64,000 nucleotides of DNA from Melampsora larici-populina 98AG31. Its lineage: Eukaryota > Basidiomycota > Pucciniomycetes > Pucciniales > Melampsoraceae. Position 1 is the first letter of the stretch; the number at the start of each line of letters is the position of its first letter. Under the pieces are notes generated by a model. It was not told the origin of the DNA and did no database searches. It was given only the letters and a program-made list of their open reading frames with translations. The position numbers and the translations under genes are program-made. Where the stretch lies: contig NW_006768786.1 in the NCBI RefSeq assembly GCF_000204055.1, forward strand, positions 538,216 through 602,215. The letters run 5' to 3'. This document shows, in pieces, positions 1 to 11,306 of the stretch.

Positions 1-466
1 CACCTAAGAATACCAAATATCCGGATGGGATATTTGCAATAGAAGCACAGAATTTGGCTTGTAAAACAGATGACTGATTGGGATCCACTTTGGAAACCTT
101 GTGAATGGTAAGGAGGAGGCGTTCTTTTAAGTCGTTGGCGATGGTTTGTCAACAAGCCAGTAGATCAGTGTGATCATACATGGCTTCTTGGATTTCGTCA
201 AGGAATAAACACAGATCGTTTTCGATGAGTTCGAGCATAAACTCTCGATCTTCGTCAGTGTAAAGAGTTGGGCGGCCTCGTTGTTCATAGGTATCCGGAT
301 TGCGAATAACGTCGTGAGTATGAGTGTAGAGAGAGTTCCATCGCACGAAAGACTTGTTGGATATTGTAGTGAGAAGCTCTTCGTTGATCGATGGAGGAGA
401 TTGTCCAGATAAGAACTTGTGAACGGCAATAACTTTAAGCTGAGGACTGTACTTGACATATCCCAT
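1..466 (-). pseudogene. Tc1/mariner-like transposase, 5' part, broken
   Basis: Reading on the minus strand from the ATG at 464-466, the frame opens with MGYVKYSPQLK, a helix-turn-helix region, and the linker RGRPTLYTDEDREFM, which resembles the N-terminal DNA-binding half of Tc1/mariner-like transposases that are very common in rust genomes (family knowledge, from memory). An in-frame TGA at 149-151 stops the frame, yet coding-like sequence (QTIANDLKER) continues beyond it in the same frame to the window edge, so this is a nonsense-mutated copy and the catalytic half is outside the window. The 5' leader (467-567) is immediately followed by a hAT insertion at 576. Confidence 0.6.
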
Positions 467-508
467 CGCTGGATAGATTTGAATAAAAGGAAATTGGAAC
501 AATGAAAA

Positions 509-559
509 TGAAATCGAGTGGATAATGAATTCGAGTGGATAATGGAATCGAGTGGATGA
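509..559. repeat. 17-bp tandem repeat, three units
   Basis: Three consecutive 17-bp units (509-525, 526-542, 543-559) based on TGAAATCGAGTGGATAA, differing at a few positions. They lie in the 5' leader of the broken Tc1-like transposase, just left of the hAT target site. Confidence 0.8.
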
Positions 560-660
560 CTGAAGCGGTCTGACGCAGGGATGCAGGTTTGAGCATGAGC
601 ATACCGTGCTCACGCTCACTCTGCAGGTTTCTTGGCCCCGTGGGCGAGTATATACTCCCA

Positions 661-822
661 ATCGGAACATACATGTGAGTACAGTAACATGTAGTACTCA
701 CATGTTTGGGTCCGATTAAGCCCTTGTACTCAAGGGCACATCCACCTCTGCGCCTCCTACTCATACATAGATCCAACCCGCGCGCACCTTGTTTGGATGA
801 GTACACTCATCCAAACAAGGTG
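661..822. repeat. Left subterminal hairpins of the hAT element
   Basis: Three perfect inverted repeats lie close together: arms of 12 bp at 671-682/694-705, 7 bp at 720-726/731-737, and 18 bp at 785-802/805-822 (arm CACCTTGTTTGGATGAGT, 2-nt loop). The first and third have GAGT/ACTC at the inner edge of the arms. Subterminal repeats commonly bind hAT transposases; that role here is inferred. Confidence 0.75.
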
Positions 823-1317
823 ATATCCGATTATTGATCTCCTCATTCAAGTTTTCACCATCACGCCATTGAATGCTGTTCAACGATTCCCTTTTATCAG
901 CTCCGTCCACTCTTAAGTCGATCTTCGTTCATAACTTCAGCCTCAAGATTATTTCATTCTCCCTATTTGAACATCCCTAAACGGCTAGTCAAGCCTCAAA
1001 GTACTATCGCTTTGGACTTTATACCGCCTTCGATCTAATTTCGCTTTCTTGGTTTCATGGGCCAAGAGTCTTTAGGTAGCCACATTGTCTTGTGGCTCCC
1101 TGCGATGGCGTGGGTCAACCTCGATATGAAGGGTATTGGCGACCTCGAATGGTATTTGGATGCTCGGTAAGTCTCTTCCCTCCCTCCTATATATACGTGT
1201 ACGGTGTCCCATTGTTCACGCTCCCCGTTTATTTCCCTTGGCCTCATTCCACTTTGATTCACTCCGTCCCCTTCATTTCATCTTATTGCCAGTCCGTTCC
1301 AATACTTCGACAGCGTC

Positions 1318-4005
1318 ATGCCGAAAGCTCCAACAAAATCCACCCCAAACCAATCCCCTTACGCGCGTCGAGGTATGACACCGGCTGCTTCCACTCCTCG
1401 TGTTACGTCTGCGTCTATGAATCGAGTAACTTCTACTAGCCGTCCAGGAAGCGGTACTGGAGTGTTGTCCCTGTCCCAAAACACACGCATCACAATTCAC
1501 GACAACGAAGAGGGCGATGACACCGTTTCGAACGCAGGCAAACACCGTTCAGATGTGTACCTTTATTATGATGTAAGCATTTGAATGAATGTCTCAGTTA
1601 CGATTCCAAAGAGAACCTTATGAATATCGATATTGTTGTATCAGGACCCTAAAGCTTTGCCTGACGCGGCCAACGGGGATCACTCGAAGTGGTACTCCTG
1701 CCTCCATTGTCCGTGAGTACTTGAAGCTGGTCATTCCCATTTCAGTCACATGATTGTTACTGACTATGTGATTTCACTATGCGATTTCACAGGATGGACG
1801 TCCAGATCACTGGACGTCCCAACTCAGGTCTACACAAACACCGTCGCAAGTGTCCCAGCCTACCTGATGCCTGGATGAATCGCCTGCCAGGCAGTATCGC
1901 CCCCAACGAGGCCCCTGGTGTCGCTGCTGAACGATACAAGCAGCTTCGAACTCTGCTCGTTGGGGCGGTTATCAGCAAGAATCTGCCGTTCTCGATATTT
2001 GAAGGTGAATTGATGCAGTCGGCCCTGCGAGCTATTTGCCCAGGTTTTCGATTTCCTGGTCGGATGTCAATTAAGGCGGACTCCGAAGCTCTTTTCTTGG
2101 ACTTGGAAAAGAAACTCATTGCCGAAATTGCGCGAGTCCCTGGTTCAATATCGACGGCAACCGACTGCTGGACTTCGGCCGATTTTTCTCACACTTACAT
2201 GGCAATCAATGGTTTTTTCTTTAACTCTCAGGGTCTTTTCTGTCGTCGACTGCTCGCATTCAAGGTACATTTAATTTATATATACAGCGGTGGACATTTC
2301 ATGTGTGCTGATCTTTCTTTGTTTTCATGTGTCGTATGCCAGACTTTGGCTGGGAACCACACAGGCGAAAAGTTGGCCCAGGTCTATTGGGAATCCCTCG
2401 AACACGTTGGGGCATTGCGAAACCATTTCTCCGTGACGGGAGACAACGCCTCTTCTAATCGTGCTATGGTTCGTATTTTGGGAGACCGATACAGGGAGAT
2501 AGGCATCCATTGGCCCTTTGATTCTCGGTTCCATGGGTGTATGTGTCATGTCATCAACCTCGTCGCGAAGGACTTTCTGGAAGGAATGGGAGAGTTAACT
2601 GAGGCCAATATCCAAGCTTATGAGACCACGGGATTGGCCGAACCTCAAGCGACTTTTGAGCCTGACGAACTCCCAATGACGGATGACGATGCCCCAGGGG
2701 CTGGTTCTTCAATTGATCAATCATCTCAGGACGTTCACGGTGTCACTCAAAACGATTATCAAGTATTTGATTTTACTCAGGAGCCATTCGCCGAAACCGT
2801 CAGTGACCAGCCCTCCTCTGCTCCTGGCGGCAATCAAAAGAAGAAATCGACTGTTGTGAGCCGTATCCGAGCTTTGGATACGCACATACGCAAGAGTCCC
2901 TTAGAACTTGAGTGCTACATCACGATTCGCGATAGCGTCCAAGACCCTCCTCTACTGCCTCTTAGCTGCCCTACGACTCGATGGAATTACTTTTATTACG
3001 TCGTAAGTATTTTGAAACTCTCCGACTTACCAAGTTCATCTCCCAATTTGACCATGTTTACTTTCTGGTATTTGTCAGGTCCAACGCACTCTCGCCCTGA
3101 AGAAGTCAATTCAACTGTACACTTCTTCAGACCCTAAACGAGCCAAATTCACCATCTCTCAATCAGACTGGGCATTGATCGAATACATGCGACCAGTCCT
3201 CGAAATGTTCGAGTCCGCGACCCAAGTTTTCCAGTCAAACGAACCCACCAAGCAATGGGTCCTGCCGACTATGTGGGCTCTTCAGAAGGTACTGCGGAAG
3301 CACCAGACCGTGCCTGGTGCTTGGGGCCGCGCTTGCAAACGCGCGGAAGACAAGTTAGTGAAGTATATGGAACGTGAGGAGTCGAATGTTCAGACCTTGG
3401 TGGCCACCGTCCTTGATCCCTACAATCGCAATTCTGTATTTCACGATCATGAAGAAGTCGAAGCTCATGCGAAGAAGTACCTCCGTGAAGAATATGACCT
3501 CTGGAAGCCCAGCCCTACCGAAAGTGCCCGTGACAAAGGACCACCACCTCCAGCTGACCGTCGCCCTGTAGCCAGCAAACTTCAGGCGATTTACTCCTTG
3601 TTGGGCAGCCAATCGAATGCCCCGATCAACGATTCCACCCAAGAACTGGATGAAGTCTACCGTTACTGTTCTGGAAAGGAGCCGCTCCTGCCTGATGAGA
3701 GTGTGGGCCAATACTGGACGGTAAGTTTTCATATCTTGAATATAACTTATCTCATGTGCTTTTCCTGACATCGCCCTATGTTTCAGCGTATGGCCAAGCC
3801 TGGCGCGCTTCCTACTTTATCCAAAATTGCTCTCCAGCACCTCACCATTCCTGCCTCTGGTGCCTCAGTTGAGCGAGTTTTTTCGATATCCGGTAATATA
3901 GCAGTGCCTTCCAGAGGCCGTCTCCACACCGACATCATCTGTCATCTTGTGCTAATCAGGCACTGGCTCACCAATGATGATGCTTCGATGGATTTAGAGG
4001 AGTAA
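1318..4005 (+). CDS. hAT-family transposase, six exons, 771 aa
   Basis: Exons 1318-1572, 1645-1712, 1793-2264, 2343-3002, 3079-3720 and 3787-4005 join in phase (2316 nt, stop included), all with GT-AG introns of 66-80 nt. A BED-type zinc finger (CLHCP ... HKHRRKC) lies at about residues 103-125. The hAT catalytic landmarks are present: the first Asp in TDCWTS (about D232), the second in VTGDNASSN (about D299), the insertion-domain motif CMCHVINL, TTRWN, and the C-terminal dimerisation block with SVERVFSISG (Glu about 728). The start is the first ATG giving an open frame into the BED exon; a longer 5' end is possible. No stop or frameshift interrupts the model, so the protein looks intact. It would excise and reinsert the surrounding element by recognising its TIRs in the nucleus. 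Confidence 0.88.
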
Positions 4006-4191
4006 TTGTGGTGGCCTTTCAATCTTAACTTAAGAAAAATCCTGCCAGCCTTATATTATACAACTTATGAAAAGATTCGTAAATACATTTGTGATGAGCC
4101 AGAAATAAATGATTCCCTGTTGTTGTTGTTTCCATTTACAACACGTTGGTGGTACAGTGAGAGTGAGCAATCCGAGGAAAAAACCCAAGTC

Positions 4192-4430
4192 TGCCCCTTG
4201 ATGTTCAAGGGGCATCAAAATCCCCGCCGGTGTGTGAGTGCTCATATGAGTAATGAGTCCTCGCACACCGAGGACTTATCCTCCTGCTTTGAGTGAGCAG
4301 GAGGATAAGTGAGTCTGGAAACTTACTGAGTCGTGCCATTGGCCAAAGACTCGCGGACAAGCCTGTTTTGAGTCCCGTCCTCAAGGCACGCCTAACCCTA
4401 GGTACAGTTAGAGTTTTGTACTCTAACTGT
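4192..4430. repeat. Right subterminal hairpins of the hAT element
   Basis: Perfect inverted repeats: 10-bp arms at 4192-4201/4205-4214, a 10-bp palindrome CTCATATGAG at 4241-4250, 8-bp arms at 4256-4263/4269-4276, 15-bp arms at 4274-4288/4296-4310 (ACTTATCCTCCTGCT), and 11-bp arms at 4404-4414/4420-4430 (ACAGTTAGAGT). They mirror the hairpins of the left end, and most contain GAGT/ACTC. Confidence 0.75.
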
Positions 4431-4540
4431 CCGTAGATGAGTCGGTACTCAAAATGAGTCCCTCGGACCCCGCATCCCGATTGTGAGCGTGAGTTGCTCA
4501 AACCTGCATCCCTGGTCTGACGCGGCCAGAGAAACCGAAG

Positions 4541-5673
4541 CCTTGTGCAACCCTTCTGGCCGGCCAGCGAGATTGGCCAGCCGCTGGTCATTTCACACGA
4601 TGTACAGGGGCATTTCACATGTATTTGAATATCCCTGCGTGTCACACGCCTCCATCTGCCAAACTGTCGGATACACAACAAATAACAAATTCAGTCCATA
4701 GCAACACCAAACCGCACCAAACCTTCCTAAATCGTCCTCATCCAATGTCCATTCAATCAGTTATAATCACATTTTCAAATCCCCATACTATACCTCACTA
4801 CACCATATTGAAACTTTTGTCAAACGCACACAATGCGATGTGACTTCATGCAAAATAAAAACAAACGTTCAAAAACAAACGTTCCATTTGGTCTTGCCCG
4901 TCACAACACAAATGAAGGAGCACTCCAACCAATAGGAATTGCTCGCCGATGATAGAACATTAAAATTATAAATGTCTACTCGGGGACACATCCTTTAGAA
5001 GCACGTACACCCAAAGAGAAAACATTGAGTACAAACTGAAAACTGTTTTGTGAAATCTGAATCTCAGCATATGACACAATTCATCTCCGCTCTGATTCGA
5101 TTTCATTGTTCTCAAACCTTTTGTTTGAAGCTTTTTGTACCAGCTGGGCTACAGACAGAACTGGTCTTGCTTTTATTTAATCTTAAGCAAATCACCTCGT
5201 AGCACTTCGTATCCGCCTTCCATAAAAGTGATTCTGTCGTTCTCGTACTCATCACTTTGGACCCTATTCATATAATCTTCAGCTTCAACTTCCGCACATA
5301 ATGCTTGTCAAAGTCCTTATGTCACGGCTGGCCACATTATACCCTGATACCTATCAGGAATTAACGTTGAGCCAGCTCATATCATTCGTCAATCTTTCCG
5401 CGGATTTTTTAAAGAGGAATGACGGCGCACACCCGATGACGGCTCTCCATGGGCCTGTGGTAATCTTTGTTGTATTTCCACCTTTGCCACCTTCGCCAGA
5501 AGGGGAGTGCATGGCAACCGTCAGTTCATTTGGGGAGATCACAATACACGGGACATTGGATCGGGCACATTGAAATGTGACTGCGTTGACGGATCTGTAA
5601 TTACATATACCTATGGTGTCAGCTGTACTGGCCAGCGGCCAGCGGCCCGCGCTGGTCAGTAGGTTTGCACAGG
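4541..5673. mobile_element. Possible TIR element with TTGTGCAAC-like ends
   Basis: The left boundary CCTTGTGCAACCCTTCTG recurs inverted and imperfectly at 5651-5673 (reverse complement CCTGTGCAAACCTACTG). No target duplication is seen and no convincing gene lies inside, so this would be a decayed or non-autonomous copy. A similar terminus (TTGTGCAACT) bounds the element at 59351-60700. The left end is only 18 bp from the hAT target duplication. Confidence 0.3.
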
Positions 5674-5801
5674 GCTGCTATTGCTCACGACGCGGCAGGC
5701 TGATTAGCCTGACCCGTTTGAAGGCTATGCTTATAAAATTGCCTGTATTGGCAAAAAAAAAAAAACTCGAGATTTGGTCAAGCTAATCTCGAATCACTGT
5801 A

Positions 5802-6244
5802 CAGTCGTTCTCAGAAATGTTGGAAAAATGCAAAATCTCGAGCTGAGCTCGGGGTCCGTGCGCTGAGCAGGGACACGCAGATACAAACACTGACAAAAAC
5901 TTTGATTTTGACAGGTATCTCAAGATGAAAATTCGTTTACTTTCCATCATACCTCGATGACCACACACCTATCTTGCCAATGGCCAGGCTAACGGACTGA
6001 TCTCTTCAGAAAAACGGTGAAAACGTATGATTTCATGGTTAAGGGATTGTAACACGAGTTGAGGATCAGAGGAAGGATGGCATGGAGAGGACACAAGGGA
6101 GTTGAGGTTGGTGAAAGGGACACTGATCTCCACTCGACAGCTGCCATGACTTTTCCGTGACACATGTCATGAAAAAGTCACCTCCTCGGGACCACGACCT
6201 CAGCTCGAGATGTTGGATTTTTCCAACATTTCTGAGAACGACTG
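5802..6244. mobile_element. Tc1/mariner-type MITE, 443 bp
   Basis: Long terminal inverted repeats of about 46 bp start with CAGTCGTTCTCAGAAATGTT (5802 onward; inverted at 6225-6244) and continue with two short mismatched patches. The element is flanked by TA on both sides (5800-5801, 6245-6246), the target duplication of Tc1/mariner elements. No coding frame of note lies inside, so it is non-autonomous. Confidence 0.8.
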
Positions 6245-6249
6245 TATAT

Positions 6250-6588
6250 AGCAGTAGCTGGCTGGAATTCCAGATTTTCCAGTAAAACAGTCAAAATGGT
6301 CAACACAAGCCGGTCTTGAACTTTGAGTTCCACTCATTCAATCGTATCCTTGAAGTCTCGTAATCTTCCTGGGCTTGTAGCGTTGTAGGCGCGGTTGTGA
6401 AAGTTGAATTCTTCATATTTGAAGAAAAATAGTTTTAATGCACAGTTTGTCTTTAATGGTTGCTTTTAAAAACTAAATGGGTTGCATTACAACAAACGAT
6501 AAGATATGTAAAGAGATCAAAAAAAAAACTAAAAAGTACAACAAACCAAAAAAACGAAAAACAAAAAAGAGTACAAAATCACGACACG
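6250..6588. other. Intergenic, 3' side of the transporter gene
   Basis: AT-rich sequence with A-runs between the MITE and the stop of the transporter gene. Probably includes its 3' untranslated region. No gene or repeat recognised. Confidence 0.5.
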
Positions 6589-8277
6589 TCAATCCAACCT
6601 TTGATCACGTTGATGATGTTGAGGAGCATCAAGTTCAAAACCAAAGACAGTTTCCAAAAAATTTAAAAACCAAATCGGATAAACCCAAATCTCATTAAAC
6701 AAAAATGTACCCAAGATCAAGATCAAGAACCCTAAGAGTTGTAATCCATTAAAGACTTCCCAACCCAAGCCAATAGAAACCATCCAAATCCCAATCGATC
6801 TACAAGTATCAATCACCGATCGAACAGTTGCCGAAATATGTTTAGTAACTGCTAGTCCACAAAAATTAAACATTGAAATACTAATCGCTATGGCTAATGA
6901 AGACCAAAGGATTTGAGAATTTGAAATGATTTGATGAAATCCTTCGTTGGCATCGAAATAACCTTTTCGACCGGCCGGTTTAGATCCAATAAAGATATGT
7001 AAGACTGGAATAGCTATCACAGTAGTAAAGAGACCAAAGATGCCTTCTAATCCAACAGCTTCTAATGGAGGTACTTCATACTTTGTCATAATCTTTTCTT
7101 CAACTACAAATTGACTTGCCGAACTAAAGGAAAAAAAATCCATTCATCAATAAGATTTGAATGATTTGTTGACAAAAAAGCGGTTTAAAAAAGACTTACA
7201 AAACTTGAGCAAAGAAAATCAAAAAGATTCCCAGTACAGTTTTCGTTCCATCATCTGCACCTAAACTTTTCATCTCAGTTTTCTCTTTAGACTGTAACGA
7301 ACCAGCAAATCCGACAAGAGCGACTCCAAAAGTGATGATCAATAAACTTAACCATTTATGAGCTTTAAAGGTTCGTTTAAGAAAAATAACCGAAAAGAAT
7401 GCTACCCAAAGTGGTAAGGCACCTCTGATCATTTGAAAAACCGAAACTGGAACAAATAATAAACCGACGTTCATTAACTAAAGAAAAGAATCCCCAACGA
7501 AAAAAAAACAAAGATCATGAATGGTTTGAATCGATTTAGATGAGTCAGATTGATGATGATCACTAACAGTTGTACCACAAATATCAAAGATCGTAGGTAA
7601 CCAAAAGATCATTTTCTGGATCCCTATGAGTTGAAACGTTTCAGGTTGAGAAGACATCACAGTAAGTTGATTAGGTTCTAAAGAAGTTACGATCGGATTA
7701 GGAGTAGGACCATGAACAGCTAAAGGGGTTTGATCATTATTCGATGGATCATCCGAATTTAAATGAATAGGTTGGATTAATGAATCTGAAATGATAGGAT
7801 GATCTTCAGATCCTCTGGGTTGACTTTCTTCTGAATGTCTTGGAATAGGTTGGTAATCATGAAGTGAGATTGGTTTGCTGGCTTTGAATGTGTATTTGAT
7901 TAGATAAAATGCAATCAAACATAAACTTTCGCCGGCAAACATGTTGAGGGTTTGCCATACTGGTTGTTCAAAGTGTTGATGAGTTGAAGGGTCTGGGTTT
8001 TGACAGTTTCTACAGGATTAAGAGAGGCATGGAAAAATGTTGAGTGTGGTGGGTCGGATTGGTTTGAAACAAATGACCGTTTGAACTTACTCTACACATT
8101 GTTTGTCTTGAAACTTTGACCAGAGACTGTTTGAGCAACCTTTGGTGAGTAGATTAGGATGGGAAGGAATATAAGGGACAAATGAGTTTGGTATTTGATT
8201 TGAGGGAGAAGATCTTGGGATGTACCGGTTGCTAACATTCCAACAATCAAGGTGACTGTGGCAAATTGAGTTGACAT
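6589..8277 (-). CDS. SLC35F6-like multi-pass transporter of the drug/metabolite transporter superfamily, 451 aa
   Basis: Exons, in transcript order, are 8226-8277, 8091-8139, 7568-8009, 7200-7477 and 6589-7123 (1356 nt with stop, all GT-AG and in phase). The N-terminus MSTQFATVTLIVGMLATG is a first membrane span, followed by KFQDKQCVENC and the conserved FEQPVWQTLNMFAGE. A variable loop rich in Ser, Pro and Gln (about residues 70-150) precedes FWLPTIFDICGTT and LMNVGLLFVPVSVFQMIRGA. The signature QFVVEEKIMTKY ... LEAVGLEG marks the SLC35F6 group. About ten hydrophobic spans are expected. Human SLC35F6 is lysosomal/mitochondrial with poorly known substrate, so no substrate is claimed. The gene is divergent from lipoyl synthase, with 292 bp between the start codons. 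The family call is firm; the function is not. Confidence 0.85.
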
Positions 8278-8569
8278 GATGAGAAAGAGACTTCAATGCT
8301 GGTTGGTTGGTTGATTGATTGATTTGGTGTTTGCTTGGTATGGTTGAGGTAGTTTGATGGATGAATGATATATAGTTTGTTTGTTGGTTCGATGAGCTGG
8401 TCTGGTTGTCTTTGAGGTCAAATCACAAGAAATCCTTACAGTTGTACCCGGCTGTGATATCCGATCCGATAGTTTGCTATCTACTCGAAAATTAAATTGC
8501 ACTATTCAAGTTTCTTCTTTCTTTCTTTCCTTCTTATCGACCAAATCAAATCAAATCGAAGAAAGCAAG
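8278..8569. promoter_or_regulatory. Bidirectional promoter region, transporter / lipoyl synthase
   Basis: 292 bp between two divergent start codons. The left part is rich in GGTTG/GATTG repeats and the right part is a pyrimidine-rich leader directly before the LIP5 start. No specific factor site is assigned. Confidence 0.5.
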
Positions 8570-10082
8570 ATGTTATCAACTTCAACTTCTCATCATCATC
8601 ATCTCATCAATTCTATCAAACAGAACGTAAGTCTCAACCAGTTCTTTTCAAAATCTCAACCTCATCATACTCACACATCATTCTTATCAAGCTCAACATC
8701 AAACCCCAATCACTCTACAAACGTTTCTCAACCCATTCAATCACCTCCTCATCCTCAACTTCCTCATCATCAAGCCTACCAAAAGACGGTTTAACATTCC
8801 AAGACTTTGTAAAACTAAATCCAAACCCAATCCCATCAACTTCGATTCCTAAAGTACATCAAAGATTACCTAGTTTTTTAAAAACCGAAATCCCAAGTTC
8901 ACCTTCATATAATAAAATCAAATCAGATTTAAGAGGTTTAGGATTACATACAGTTTGTGAAGAAGCTAGGTGTCCTAATATTGGTCAATGTTGGGGTGGA
9001 GACAAAGGTGAAGCTACTGCTACAATCATGGTCAGTCTTTTTTCGATTCAAGATTCTTTTGAAAAACTAATGTTGATTTAAGTTAATTTGGTTTTTGTTT
9101 TGTGAAATTTAAAATAGTTAATGGGTGATACTTGTACTAGAGCTTGTAGATTCTGTGCTATTAAAACTTCTAATCGACCTCCTCCACTTGATCCGAACGA
9201 ACCTGAAAACACAGCTGAAGCGATCAGTAAATGGGGAGTAGGTTATATTGTCATGACAAGTGTAGATAGAGATGGTTAGTTTTATATTCTTTTCTTTAAA
9301 CTTTTTTGATCCATGATTGATCGGTTTGATTTTCACAGATTTACCTGATGGTGGAGCTCATCATATTGCAGAAACCATCCAAAGAGTCAAATCAAAGTAA
9401 GTCCAAACCCCCGAATCCCAAACCCCATCCTAATCATTCACTAAACCAAACCATTTTTTTCTCAATTACCAGAGCGCCACAAATCTTACTAGAAGCTCTA
9501 ACGCCCGACTTTGCCGGTCCAAACCAATTAACATCTACTACTTTAATTGCTAATTCAGGTTTAGATGTCTTTGCACATAATTTAGAAACGGTTGAAAGAT
9601 TGACTCCTTCAGTAAGAGATCGTAGAGCAAACTTTCAACAATCTTTAAAGACTTTAAGCTTTGCTAAACAGTTTGGTCCTAATGGATTGATCACTAAGAC
9701 TAGTTTGATGTTAGGATTAGGAGAAGAAGATGAAGAGATACTTGAAACTCTTAGAGGTAAGCAAACATCCAACGCTTTCCAATATGTTTTCTTAACGTTT
9801 ACTTATCATTTTGGTTTCGGTGGTTTTTTTTGGGGGGTTTTAGAATTAAGAAAGATTGATGTAGATGTCGTGACATTTGGTCAATATATGAGACCAACCA
9901 AACGACATATGAAAGTTACTGAATATATTACACCTGATCGATTTGAGAAATGGAAGCAGATTGCAGAAGAGATGGGATTCTTATATGTGGCTAGTGGACC
10001 ATTGGTTAGAAGTAGTTTTAAAGCTAATGAATTACTTAAGAGTTCATTAGGTGAACGTTTATTGAAGAATCAAGCTTTCTAA
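8570..10082 (+). CDS. LIP5: Lipoyl synthase, mitochondrial, 377 aa
   Basis: Radical-SAM enzyme that inserts two sulfurs into protein-bound octanoyl groups in mitochondria, making the lipoyl arm of pyruvate and 2-oxoglutarate dehydrogenases and glycine cleavage. Exons 8570-8626, 8692-9030, 9118-9274, 9339-9396, 9473-9756 and 9844-10082 join in phase (1134 nt). The auxiliary 4Fe-4S cluster cysteines are C108, C113 and C119 in [12 protein letters not shown], and the radical-SAM CX3CX2C is C138, C142 and C145 in [25 protein letters not shown] and the C-terminal RSSFKANE match the family. Residues 1 to about 40 are Ser/Thr/Arg/Lys-rich without acids, a typical mitochondrial presequence; exon 2 must be spliced in at 8692 to give it. 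Length fits the family. Confidence 0.95.
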
Positions 10083-10333
10083 CCATTGGGGGGTTCTCTT
10101 TGATTTAGATTTTCTTGTGGGTATTGATTTTTTTTGTATAGGGTTTTGTTTTTTGGTTGAAAGAATTTAAATATTATTTTACAATATATATCATTTATTT
10201 GCCGTTTTTTTATATTCATTTTGTCTTCCTCATCAAGATATCAGAATGCAAATCATTTTTATCATTGAATGGAATACACAAGAAGTTTGTTTTTACAAAT
10301 GAGTTTCTCTAATAAATGATTCATTTTTTTGAA

Positions 10334-10858
10334 TTATAATTTTTGATATGGTACTTGTAATGATTGACGGTTTTGAATGAAGTCTAATCGTTTTTGATCT
10401 AATTTTTCTTCACTCATTCTATTTAATCCAAAACCAAAGAAAATTAGAAAAATATTGTAAGCGGTTTGAGAGATATCATCAAGGGTTTCTGTGTGGGAAA
10501 AAGATTTGAAAGAAAGGTTTGGACTGACTTACTCTGTTCTTAAACATGATTGTAATGATTTCCATTGTGAACGACAAGACCAAACAACCGAAAACGTTCG
10601 ATTGGTTGAACAATTTGCAAATTCTATATGATTCCATTTTCCAAAAGACCACCAAAAACCAAAAGGAAAAAAATCAATCAAGATCTTCATCGAAAAAAAG
10701 AAACCCTATTGTATGGTTAAAATGAAGGAATTTGTTTTTGATTTGAAAAAAGATTGACCTGATACTAATTTATCACAAGATTTTAATGCGATTAGTTTAG
10801 ATTGTTTTTGAAATTCGTCTTCTTCTCTTCTTGAAAGTGATTTAAATGTAGTTGACAT
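10334..10858 (-). CDS. CMC1: Twin CX9C mitochondrial protein, Cmc1-like, 91 aa
   Basis: Three short exons (10759-10858, 10533-10623, 10334-10418) join in phase to 276 nt. The protein opens with LSRREEDEF and has the twin CX9C signature exactly: C28-X9-C38 and C50-X9-C60 (CDKLVSEFANC and CRSQWKSLQSC), followed by a Lys/Glu-rich tail. Such proteins are oxidised by Mia40/Erv1 and fold as a helical hairpin in the intermembrane space; Cmc1 and Cmc2 assist cytochrome c oxidase assembly and copper handling. An in-frame ATG at 10946-10948 would add 30 residues; the inner start is chosen because the family begins just before the RREE segment. No exon exceeds 34 codons, so length-based gene finding would miss it. 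Confidence 0.85.
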
Positions 10859-11306
10859 TGATTCAAGGAGTTTAGTTTTTTTGATGGTTTGAAGGTTTCT
10901 TGGGTAAATCTCCAGGTTTCGTAATCTTTGTGGTGAGGATTCCTTCAAGTTGATGGAACAGATGGAAATAAGTTGGATGGTGAAAAGTCAAGAATGATGG
11001 CAGAATTCAAAGTGATGCAAAGATCCGATCCGATCCGACCCGAAGAGACTTGGGGCCGAGAAGGTTCCAATTCGGATATTTCTTCGGTGATCAAAATTTA
11101 TCAGAAAACTCATCAAACCAAACCATCAAACCAACCAAAACAAGGACGGAAAACTTGTCAGACCAGTTTCGAGGAAAAGTTCCAGAAAACCAAGAAAGCA
11201 AAACTTCATACGGATCCTAGGAAAATCAAACTCACCAAGAACACCTCAGAGTGACAGAATCCAAACTGGAATTCAAACTCACAAAGGAAACTTCACTTGA
11301 AGGAAG
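10859..11306. promoter_or_regulatory. Shared upstream region of CMC1-like and helical-repeat genes
   Basis: 448 bp between divergent starts. It contains GATCCGATCCGACC at about 11026, an A-rich stretch and no convincing gene. Promoter function is inferred from position only. Confidence 0.4.

Larger units (their letters stand above)
576..4514 (+). mobile_element. Complete hAT transposon with 8-bp target duplication
   Basis: The element begins with CAGGGATGCAGGTTTGAGCA and ends with its exact reverse complement at 4495-4514. The outer flanks are a perfect 8-bp direct repeat GTCTGACG (568-575 and 4515-4522), the target-site size of hAT elements. Inside the 20-bp perfect TIRs the two ends also share CTCACGCTCAC. 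The 3939-bp body holds one gene on the plus strand (1318-4005) with all hAT catalytic landmarks. Both subterminal regions are packed with perfect short palindromes. All parts needed for an autonomous copy are visible; whether it moves cannot be told from sequence. Confidence 0.93.

Noticed and set aside
5301..5573. 90-codon open frame (MLVKVLMSRLATLYPDTYQE...)
   Set aside because: Lies inside a possible TIR element; no domain, no splice or promoter support. It may be real but cannot be supported.
10973..11254. 93-codon open frame between the CMC1-like and helical-repeat genes
   Set aside because: Low-complexity Lys/Gln/Ser/Thr composition, no family resemblance, and it fills the shared promoter region.
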